From: a candidate division NPL-UPA2 bacterium | Lineage (GTDB): Bacteria; NPL-UPA2; JAGMAN01 | NCBI GenBank assembly: GCA_021129695.1 | Contig: JAJOKU010000060.1 | Coordinates: 1-13,795 of the forward strand | Reading direction: 5' to 3' | DNA length: 13,795 bases | Shown: in pieces, positions 1-6,414 of the stretch | Layout: each line of letters begins with the position of its first letter | Position numbering within the stretch: position 1 is the first letter of the stretch | Translations under genes and position numbers: made by a program | Notes under the pieces: model-generated | Database searches by the model: none | Seen by the model: only the letters and a program-made list of their open reading frames with translations | What the model was told of the DNA's origin: nothing

Positions 1-39
1 TCAAATCCCCCAATTTTTGTTTTTTTGTCAGGGGTATGA

Positions 40-249
40 ATAAAGCGGGCTAAGGGACCTGAAAAGCTCAAATTTTACACTATAATTGACAAGAGAAGAG
101 GAGATTTAGAGGAACAATGGAAGAAATTTAAAGTCGGGGTTTCCGATGGTCTCAAGAGCAGGGTGAAGATTTGTTACTGGCAGAAGCTGGTAGAGAAATT
201 ACAAGATGAGGAACTGAAAGAATTCTTAAAAACGAAATACGGTTTTTGA
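40..249 (+). pseudogene. C-terminal remnant of a possible restriction-type nuclease
   Basis: The frame is open from the stop at 37-39 to the TGA at 247-249 and has no ATG, so only a C-terminal piece of about 69 residues remains. It reads like real protein: charged helices (EEQWKKF, GLKSRVKICYWQKLVEKL) and a closing DEELKEFLKTKYGF. The pattern of an aromatic 'YW/TY-x2-L' helix followed by a terminal 'L-x-x-KYG-hydrophobic' resembles the C-terminus of PGN_0703-like putative restriction endonucleases. That is a recollection of the family pattern, not a computed match. No catalytic motif is retained. It lies upstream of a second nuclease-like gene on the same strand, which suggests repeated insertion and decay of nuclease genes here. 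It could instead be the tail of an unrelated small protein. Confidence 0.3.
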
Positions 250-378
250 GGGAGTGAAAGAATAACTATTCAAAAGCGGTTTGAGGCATTGAAGGGAAAA
301 GCAATGAAAAACATGGCTGAAATTAAAGAACAACAGAAGAATTGGGCTAGAAAGCAAGAGAACACTCAGAATACTTAA
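250..378 (+). other. short open segment, doubtful small ORF
   Basis: Directly after the preceding stop and in the same frame, 42 codons are open to the TAA at 376-378. The first ATG is at 304 and would give only 24 residues (MKNMAEIKEQQKNWARKQ...). A GGGAG at 250-254 precedes an ATA codon at 262, where an ATG would be expected, so the start may have been lost by mutation. The peptide is hydrophilic and predicted helical by eye. I do not recognise it. It may be a dead small gene or chance. Confidence 0.15.
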
Positions 379-402
379 GGTATATGTAAGAGCGTTATTT
401 TG

Positions 403-539
403 ATGAAGATGAATACAATGGGCAGGCAAGCAGATGGAAGATATATTGTGTCCATTGATGTTAAACCTGAGTTAAGAAAGGCTTAAGAACCGAAGTGGAA
501 ATTCTGGAAAAAGTAATAGGGGGAGATGATGGGAGATAA
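403..539 (+). pseudogene. frameshifted small protein overlapping the next gene's start
   Basis: From ATG 403 the frame reads MKMNTMGRQADGRYIVSIDVKPELRKA and stops at 484-486. One base back, the frame continues as LRTEVEILEKVIGGDDGR to a TAA at 537-539. Joining them with one restored base near 480 gives a continuous 43-45 residue peptide ending in a leucine-rich helix. Its stop would overlap the start of the following gene by 11-14 bases, the arrangement expected of a coupled small upstream gene. The frame change could be a disabling deletion, a sequencing or assembly error, or less likely programmed slippage at the A-rich run 474-479. I do not recognise the product. Size and position would suit an antitoxin-like or accessory peptide, but nothing proves this. 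Confidence 0.22.
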
Positions 540-1239
540 TGAGAAAAAAAGGTTATTTGAAGAAATTAAGAATGATTTACAAAAAAAGGTGTTTGGTGAT
601 GCCATTAGGAAAAAATGGTCGCCAAAGACTGGATTGAGGCAACTTCTTCAACACAAGGATACGATGATAGATGGAAGAAAGTTTCCTGATTTAAGAACAC
701 AAGTAGAGCAAGCTAAAAGTATAGATAGGCTAGGGAAGGGAGAAATCTTGTTAGAAAGAGTTTTTACTGCTTCAGTAGAGAACATTTTTAATCAATTCAA
801 CTTAATGTCAGGGTTAACTCCCAAAGAATTGAATAGCCAAACAAAACATATGAATATAGACCTTGTTCTAACTGATGGAAACCGAAAGATAAAAGAAATG
901 ATAGAATTAAAACACGGGAACAGCCAAGATAGTCCTTTATCAGCCATGTTTGAGCTGATAATGTATTATTTTATCCTCCGTAATGCTAAGGGCATAGATA
1001 GCAACAACTATCCCGATGTTGTCAAAAAACCTAAATTAACCATTTTGGCACCAGCAGAGTATTATGGAGATGGTAATGAAGAGCTTTTAAATAAAATTGC
1101 CCGTTGGGCTTCGGATAAAGTTAAAACAGCGAAAATTTCATTTCAAAAGATTGATATAAAAGAATGTTATTTAAAAGAAGCTGAAAAAATTCTTGGGAAA
1201 TTCAATAAGATATTTGAAGAACGAGAATCCATTCAATGA
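526..1239 (+). CDS. putative PD-(D/E)XK nuclease-like protein
   Basis: This 237-residue soluble protein has no signal peptide or membrane segment. By eye it fits a PD-(D/E)XK core: a helix with Glu77/Glu85 (LLERVF, VENIFNQF), then an acidic strand with Asp112 (NIDLVLTDG), then Glu127-x-Lys129 (MIELKHG), followed by a long helix (SAMFELIMYYFILRNAKG) and a strand ILAPAEYYGDGN. Enzymes with this fold hydrolyse DNA or RNA phosphodiesters with Mg2+. The assignment rests on motif spacing only and I cannot name a family. The start is ATG 526 or the adjacent ATG 529. The AGGGGG at 518-523 sits at a better distance (5 bases) from 529. The last four bases (ATGA) overlap the start of the beta-CASP gene, so translation of the two is probably coupled and their products probably work together. 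Low GC relative to dnaE points to transfer. Alternative: a catalytically inactive nuclease fold acting as a binding subunit. Confidence 0.6.
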   Translation: MMGDNEKKRLFEEIKNDLQKKVFGDAIRKKWSPKTGLRQLLQHKDTMIDGRKFPDLRTQVEQAKSIDRLGKGEILLERVFTASVENIFNQFNLMSGLTPKELNSQTKHMNIDLVLTDGNRKIKEMIELKHGNSQDSPLSAMFELIMYYFILRNAKGIDSNNYPDVVKKPKLTILAPAEYYGDGNEELLNKIARWASDKVKTAKISFQKIDIKECYLKEAEKILGKFNKIFEERESIQ

Positions 1240-2528
1240 ACCTAACCATCCACCGCGGCACAAAGGAGATTGGTGGAAGCTGTGTAGAGTTGAGGACGGA
1301 TAGCTCCCGAATTTTACTTGATTTTGGGATTCCCCTTGTTTCTGAGCAGAAAGAACCTTTTGATATAAAAATATTGCAAGGCAAGTCAGTTGAAAAACTC
1401 AAAAAATTAAGGATCCTACCCAGAATAAAAGGTCTGTACAGAGGTGAGGAAAAAGAGGTAGACGCAGTTTTAATTTCCCATTCCCATTTGGACCATTACG
1501 GTTTTTTAAGGTATGTCCAACCTGATATACCGATTTATATGAGCGAAGGTGCCAGGCAATTAATTGAAATTTCTGATATATTCACCACTCACCAAATTGG
1601 CAATATAAATGCGAAGGTTCTTCCTAAGATGAAGAAGGTGAAGATAGGAGATTTTGATATAACCGCACGCCTGGTTGACCATTCAGCTTTTGATGCCCTC
1701 GCTTTTTTAGTGGAGGCGGAAGGAAAGAGGTTATTTTACTCGGGCGATTTCAGGGGTCATGGGAGGAAAAGTATTTTATTTAAGCGAATGACAGAAAATC
1801 CTCCAAAGAACATCGATTGCCTTCTGATGGAGGGCTCAATGCTTGGAAGGGATAAGCAAATTTATAAAGATGAAATATCTGTTCAGATGGCCATTGAAGG
1901 TATATTAAGGAACAAAACTAACATTGCTTTTCTATTTGCTTCATCACAGAATATAGACAGGATCGTTTCAGTCTATAAGGCGTGCCGGAGAGTAAACTCC
2001 ATATTTGTGATAGATGTCTACACCGCTTTTATTTTGTATAAGCTTAACAACATTTCTAAAAATATTCCTCAGTTTAATTGGAGCAATATACGGGTAAAGT
2101 TCTTCAAGGATCATGTGAGCAAACTCGCAGATTCAGGTCATAGAAATCTGTTATATATGTTTAGTAACCGTAAGATAGAACTGCCCGAGATAGATTCCAA
2201 AAAATCCAGAGTATTGATGCTTTTAAGAGACAATTCTCTCTTCCCAATAGTAGTAAGGCATATAAAGGACATAAAAGGAGCAACTATCATATATTCTATG
2301 TGGGGAGGGTATTTGACTGAAAAGTTCAAAGGCTATTGCAGTAAAAATGGCATTGAAATAAGGCAAGTACATACAAGTGGCCATGCGACCTTAGAGGATC
2401 TGAAATCTTTTTCTGATGCATTAAAGCCAAAGATATTAGTTCCAATCCATACTTTTGAATCTGAAGAATACCCTCGGTTATTTAAAAATGTCAAGATGTT
2501 AAAGGATAGCGAGGCGTTAGACTTATAG
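1236..2528 (+). CDS. MBL-fold / beta-CASP ribonuclease-like protein
   Basis: This 430-residue metallo-beta-lactamase fold enzyme is of the beta-CASP branch (RNase J / CPSF-73-like), which acts on nucleic acids with two zinc ions. Visible motifs in order: motif 1 Asp29 (LLDFGIP), motif 2 H82-x-H84-x-D86-H87 (SHSHLDH), motif 3 His149 (VDHS), motif 4 Asp171 (YSGDFRGHG), beta-CASP motif A Glu199 (LLMEGSMLG), motif B His383 (TSGHAT) and motif C His405 (PIHTF). All are intact, so an active hydrolase is expected. It is shorter than bacterial RNase J (about 550 residues) because it ends right after motif C and lacks the RNase J C-terminal domain. The cap between residues 200 and 350 looks divergent. 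The start ATG at 1236 overlaps the preceding stop. The pairing with a nuclease-like gene and the AT-rich composition argue against a housekeeping RNase J and for a specialised system. The substrate is unknown. Confidence 0.85.
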   Translation: MNLTIHRGTKEIGGSCVELRTDSSRILLDFGIPLVSEQKEPFDIKILQGKSVEKLKKLRILPRIKGLYRGEEKEVDAVLISHSHLDHYGFLRYVQPDIPIYMSEGARQLIEISDIFTTHQIGNINAKVLPKMKKVKIGDFDITARLVDHSAFDALAFLVEAEGKRLFYSGDFRGHGRKSILFKRMTENPPKNIDCLLMEGSMLGRDKQIYKDEISVQMAIEGILRNKTNIAFLFASSQNIDRIVSVYKACRRVNSIFVIDVYTAFILYKLNNISKNIPQFNWSNIRVKFFKDHVSKLADSGHRNLLYMFSNRKIELPEIDSKKSRVLMLLRDNSLFPIVVRHIKDIKGATIIYSMWGGYLTEKFKGYCSKNGIEIRQVHTSGHATLEDLKSFSDALKPKILVPIHTFESEEYPRLFKNVKMLKDSEALDL

Positions 2529-2564
2529 CTTGACCTTGTTAATAGATGAACTAAGGAAGAGATA

Positions 2565-3035
2565 GTGCCTGGGGCAACTGGTCCAGGGGGTGAGGAGGAA
2601 GTAAAAAAAGGGGATGAGGAGATGAGATGGATTGAGTATGATGAGCCGGAAAAGGAGAAGGAACGAATAGAGAAAGTGATTAGCGAGAACCCTAACGATG
2701 CTAATGCTCACTATGAACTGGGAACCGTGTATGCATATTTTGATTTTGCCAGGGCAAGAGAATGCGCTGAGAAAGCTATTGAGTTAGACCCTGAGAATAT
2801 ACTTTTCTGGGCATTCTTCGCTTATGCATGTGCGAACAATGGTGCTGACCAGGATGCCATAGAAGCATTGACCAAGCTTATAGAGCTTGGGGCAGATACT
2901 GATGATTATTATGTTGATATGGCAACTGCTGCCGAATGTGGTATGGATAATGAGCTTGCCTGGCATCAGATTGAGGAGCTTAGAAATTCAGGCAAGGAAG
3001 AAGTTGCTAAAAAGTTAGAGAAGTGGTTAATTTGA
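2565..3035 (+). CDS. small tetratricopeptide-repeat protein
   Basis: This is an acidic soluble protein of 156 residues if it starts at GTG 2565 (AAGGA at 2553-2557, 7-base spacing), or 137 residues from ATG 2622. The stretch in between is low-complexity (PGATGPGGEEE), so the shorter form is also credible. At least two TPR units are visible: residues 43-76 (NPNDANAHYELGTVYAY ... AIELDPEN) and 77-110 (ILFWAFFAYACANNG ... ALTKLIELG), with a third weaker helical pair to the end. TPRs bind other proteins and there is no catalytic motif. It lies 36 bases after the beta-CASP gene and 15 before dnaE on the same strand, so it could be cotranscribed with either. I cannot tell whether it belongs to the accessory pair or to the replication block. 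Specific partner unknown. Confidence 0.8.
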   Translation: MPGATGPGGEEEVKKGDEEMRWIEYDEPEKEKERIEKVISENPNDANAHYELGTVYAYFDFARARECAEKAIELDPENILFWAFFAYACANNGADQDAIEALTKLIELGADTDDYYVDMATAAECGMDNELAWHQIEELRNSGKEEVAKKLEKWLI

Positions 3036-3050
3036 GAGGGGGATTAAAAA

Positions 3051-6000
3051 ATGAAAACCGCTGATTTTGTCCATCTTCATAACCACACCGAATACAGCCT
3101 CCTTGACGGGGCCTGTCGGATTCACCAGCTGGTCAGCAAAGCAGTGGAATATAAGATGCCTGCTCTGGCCATCACTGACCATGGCAACCTCTTCGGAGCC
3201 CTTGAGTTTTATCGCCAGGCGGAGAGAGCGGGAGTGAAGCCGATAATTGGATGTGAAGTCTATGTGGCCCCTAAAAGTAGATTTGAGAAGGCTTCCCACG
3301 GAATAAGTGAGGCGGCCTTCCACCTCATTCTCTTGGCTAAGGACGAAGCAGGATATAAGAACCTGATAAGGCTCTCCAGCGCCGGCTACTTAGAAGGTTT
3401 CTACTACCGTCCCCGGGTTGATAAAAGGCTCCTGACTGAGTGCTCTGAAGGAATAATTGCCCTCAGCGGCTGTCTTAAAGGGGAGATTCCCCATCTCATT
3501 CAGATAGGTCGCATCCCTCAGGCCAAGCGGGTAGCGGGAGAGTTTCAGGATATCTTTGGAAAGGAGAACTTCTTCCTGGAGCTCGGTAATCAGGGGGTGG
3601 AGGGACAGAAAAAGGTTATTGAAGAGACGCAGAATATCGGCCGTGAGCTTTCCGTTCCCTTGGTGGCCACCAATGACTGCCATTATATAAATAAGGAAGA
3701 TTCTCAAGCTCAGGATGTTCTCCTCTGTATCCAGACCGGAAAGACCGTTGATGACCCGAAGAGGATGAAGTTCTCCACCGATGAGTTTTATTTCAAAGCG
3801 TCTTCGGAGATGAGGGCTCTTTTTGCCGATATTCCAGAGGCTGTTTCCAGGACGGTGGAGATAGCTGAGCGCTGTAATCTGGAGTTAACCTTCGGAAAGA
3901 GCCGCTTCCCCCATTTTAAGCCTCCGGAAGGGTGGACCTTAGATGGCTACCTGGAGAAACTTTGTCGGGATGGACTGCGCCTGCACTATCCAGAACCCAC
4001 TCCTCAGGTGGAAGAAAGGTTGAGGCATGAGCTTGAGATCATCCGGGAGACTGGCTATTCCAGCTATTTCCTCATTGTCTGGGACTTTATCCATTATGCC
4101 AAGGAGAAGGGGATAGCAGTTGGACCCGGTAGGGGTTCAGTGGCGGGGAGCCTGACTGCCTACTTATTAGGAATAACGGAGATAGACCCCTTAAAGTATG
4201 GTCTCCTCTTTGAAAGATTCCTTAACCCGGAGAGGGTTAAACCTCCCGATATTGATATAGATTTCTGCTACGAGCGTCGCCAGGAAGTTATTGACTATGT
4301 AGTTGAAAAATACGGGTCTGATCGGGTAGCTCAGATAATCACCTTTGGAACCATGGCTGCCAAAGCCGCCATCCGGGATGTGGGGCGAGCCTTGAATATG
4401 CCTTATGGAGAAGTGGATAGAATCGCCAAATTGGTTCCAAACGAGTTAAACATCACCTTAAATCAAGCCCTGGAAAGGGAACCAGAGCTTAAGGAGTTAG
4501 CCCGCTCTGATGAACGGATAGGACGGCTGATGAAGGTGGCTCTCTCCCTGGAAGGACTGGTGCGCCATGCCTCCACCCATGCGGCGGGAGTGGTTATCTC
4601 AGAGGAACCACTGACTGACTCCGTTCCCCTCTTTAAGGGAGGTAATGGCGAAATCACTACTCAATATGATATGGATTCGGTGGCTGAAATTGGGCTACTT
4701 AAGATAGATCTCCTGGGACTTCGAACTCTTACTGTAATTCATGATACCATTAATATCCTTAAGTATACCAGAGGTAAAGAGATTAAGCTTGAGGAGATTC
4801 CCCTTGATGAGGAAAACACTTTTGAGCTTCTAAGTTCTGCCAGGTCTTCGGGGGTATTCCAGTTAGAGAGTAGCGGGATGAAGGACCTGCTGCGCAAGCT
4901 CTCTCCGGAGAAGTTTGAGGATATCATTGCTATAGTAGGGCTTCATCGCCCTGGCCCCCTGGGAAGCGGTATGGTCACTGACTTCATTAAGGGAAAACAC
5001 CAGCTCAGCTCTCCAAAATACGACCATCCAGATTTAGAGCCTATCCTGAAGGAAACCTATGGGGTCATTCTCTACCAGGAACAGATAATGAGGATTGTCA
5101 ATAAATTGGCTGGCTTCAGCTTAGGACAGGCCGATATCCTTCAGCGAGCCATCAGCAAGAAGATTCCCGAGGTTATGGATGAACAGCGCCAGGCCTTCCT
5201 GGACGGTGCCATAAAGAATCGGGTTGGTAAGAAAGTGGCTAATAAGATATTTGACCTGATTTCCCATTTCGCCGGTTATGGCTTCAACAAAGCCCATAGC
5301 ACCGCCTATGCCATGATTGCCTATCAGACAGCCTATCTTAAGGCCAACTATCCGGTTGAGTTTATGGCCGCTCTGCTTACCTCAGAGATGGGAAATACCG
5401 ATAAGGTGGTTGCCTACATCAATGAATGCCGGGAGATGGGGATAGGAGTGCTCCCTCCCGATGTTAACGAAAGCTATGCTCAGTTCACCGTAGTTGGTAA
5501 CGATATCCGCTTTGGCCTGGCGGCGGTGAAGAATGTTGGTGAGGGAGCTATTCAATCCATCATTGAGAGCAGGGAAAAAGAGGGGAGATTTAAATCCCTT
5601 TATCAGTTCTGTGAGGAGGTAGACCTGAGGTTAGTCAATAAGAGAGTAATTGAGAGCTTAATTAAATGTGGGGCTTTTGATTCCCTCCGGATTCGCCGCT
5701 CTCAGCTAATGGCTATCTTAGATAATGCGGTAGCGGCGGCCCAGGACATCCAGAAGGCCAGACAGAAGGGACAGAGAACATTTTTTGAGGACCTTGAAGG
5801 TGAGGAAGATTTCAAGAGAGACTCGCTGTCAATTCCCGATATACCAGAGTGGCCGGAGAATAAGCTCCTTTCTTTCGAAAAAGGGACAATTGGATTCTAT
5901 GTCACCGGTCATCCCCTGGCCAAGTATGAGAATTTAATTCGCAGTTTTGCTACGGCCACTACTGCCCAGCTCGGTAATTTTCCTGATGGGGAGGGAGTCA

Positions 6001-6248
6001 CCTTAGGAGGAATTATAGGTGGGATAAGGAAGATGATGACCAGGAAGGGGGAGAGAATGGCTTTCTTCAATTTAGAGGATTTAGAAGGTATGGTCAGGGT
6101 AACTGTATTCCCTGCCGTCTTTGAGAAATTTAGTTCTCTCCTCAAAGATGACGCAGCCGTGCTGGTTAAGGGGCGGGTGGACCTTCAACACGAAAGGCTT
6201 AAGATTACTGCTGGTGAGATTATCCTCTTAGATGAGGCAGGAGATTGA
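3051..6248 (+). CDS. dnaE: DNA polymerase III subunit alpha
   Basis: This is the catalytic subunit of the replicative polymerase, 1065 residues, acting at the replication fork. The N-terminal PHP domain starts VHLHNHTEYSLLDGA. All nine metal ligands known from bacterial DnaE1 PHP exonucleases appear present: H10, H12, D19, H44, E69, H91, C141, D209 and H211. A built-in 3'-5' proofreading activity is therefore likely, unlike in E. coli DnaE where the site is degraded. The polymerase core follows: GPGRGSVAGS at 358-367, the catalytic aspartates in PPDIDIDF (398-405), and Asp553 in LLKIDLLGLR. Then come the beta-binding/HhH region (GYGFNKAHSTAYA) and an OB fold (about 970-1060, VTLGGIIGGIRK). 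The protein ends just after the OB fold, so the C-terminal tau-contacting domain of E. coli DnaE (1160 residues) is missing. The AGGGGGA upstream of ATG 3051 is well spaced and supports the start. It probably heads the housekeeping block with addBA. Confidence 0.97.
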   Translation: MKTADFVHLHNHTEYSLLDGACRIHQLVSKAVEYKMPALAITDHGNLFGALEFYRQAERAGVKPIIGCEVYVAPKSRFEKASHGISEAAFHLILLAKDEAGYKNLIRLSSAGYLEGFYYRPRVDKRLLTECSEGIIALSGCLKGEIPHLIQIGRIPQAKRVAGEFQDIFGKENFFLELGNQGVEGQKKVIEETQNIGRELSVPLVATNDCHYINKEDSQAQDVLLCIQTGKTVDDPKRMKFSTDEFYFKASSEMRALFADIPEAVSRTVEIAERCNLELTFGKSRFPHFKPPEGWTLDGYLEKLCRDGLRLHYPEPTPQVEERLRHELEIIRETGYSSYFLIVWDFIHYAKEKGIAVGPGRGSVAGSLTAYLLGITEIDPLKYGLLFERFLNPERVKPPDIDIDFCYERRQEVIDYVVEKYGSDRVAQIITFGTMAAKAAIRDVGRALNMPYGEVDRIAKLVPNELNITLNQALEREPELKELARSDERIGRLMKVALSLEGLVRHASTHAAGVVISEEPLTDSVPLFKGGNGEITTQYDMDSVAEIGLLKIDLLGLRTLTVIHDTINILKYTRGKEIKLEEIPLDEENTFELLSSARSSGVFQLESSGMKDLLRKLSPEKFEDIIAIVGLHRPGPLGSGMVTDFIKGKHQLSSPKYDHPDLEPILKETYGVILYQEQIMRIVNKLAGFSLGQADILQRAISKKIPEVMDEQRQAFLDGAIKNRVGKKVANKIFDLISHFAGYGFNKAHSTAYAMIAYQTAYLKANYPVEFMAALLTSEMGNTDKVVAYINECREMGIGVLPPDVNESYAQFTVVGNDIRFGLAAVKNVGEGAIQSIIESREKEGRFKSLYQFCEEVDLRLVNKRVIESLIKCGAFDSLRIRRSQLMAILDNAVAAAQDIQKARQKGQRTFFEDLEGEEDFKRDSLSIPDIPEWPENKLLSFEKGTIGFYVTGHPLAKYENLIRSFATATTAQLGNFPDGEGVTLGGIIGGIRKMMTRKGERMAFFNLEDLEGMVRVTVFPAVFEKFSSLLKDDAAVLVKGRVDLQHERLKITAGEIILLDEAGD

Positions 6249-6340
6249 TCACTTCTACAAAGGTGCCTCATGTAAGAAAAGAGGTTATAAGTCAAGAAGG
6301 GATTAAGGCTAAAACAATTATTAGGAATTCCCTTTTTCGC

Positions 6341-6356
6341 GCAACCTAAAGGTTGC
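6341..6356. repeat. palindromic repeat, hairpin 1
   Basis: GCAACCT (6341-6347) and AGGTTGC (6350-6356) form a perfect 7-base stem with a two-base loop. It is followed by GCTACC-type sequence and a second hairpin. Paired palindromes of this 'GCAACC..GGTTGC / CGCAGGCT..GC' style are, from memory, dispersed intergenic repeats in several uncultivated bacterial phyla. No T-run follows, so it is a poor terminator. Confidence 0.6.
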
Positions 6357-6379
6357 AGCTACCTGGTAGTACTTGGTAG

Positions 6380-6399
6380 ACGCAGGCTTTAGCATGCGT
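6380..6399. repeat. palindromic repeat, hairpin 2, just before addB
   Basis: ACGCAGGC (6380-6387) and GCATGCGT (6392-6399) pair with one mismatch around a TTTA loop. Together with hairpin 1 and the small CTACC/GGTAG palindrome at 6359-6369 it makes one composite element of about 60 bases. The element ends 15 bases before the addB start codon, directly upstream of its AGGGA ribosome site. It may be a mobile REP/MITE-like unit, and its RNA could influence addB translation or shield the dnaE transcript from 3' decay. Function is inferred only. Confidence 0.55.
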
Positions 6400-6414
6400 T
6401 AATTTAGGGAACCG

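Larger units (their letters stand above)
1..525. other. AT-rich stretch with no intact gene
   Basis: No reading frame here has a good start, a ribosome site and a sensible length together. The + strand holds three successive open segments that fall in the same frame, ending at stops at 247-249, 376-378 and 484-486, and they are described separately. A 67-residue frame on the - strand (226-429) is hydrophobic only because it is antisense to lysine- and glutamate-rich codons, so I do not call it. Composition matches the two AT-rich genes that follow and differs from dnaE onward. I see no tRNA, CRISPR or clear insertion-sequence end. The most likely reading is a degraded accessory region. Confidence 0.55.

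Noticed and set aside
226..429. Hydrophobic 67-residue frame on the - strand that could pass for a membrane peptide
   Set aside because: It is antisense to lysine/glutamate-rich + strand codons in AT-rich DNA, with no ribosome site seen.
6339..6400. Intrinsic terminator between dnaE and addB
   Set aside because: The hairpins are not followed by a run of T residues, so they read better as repeats.
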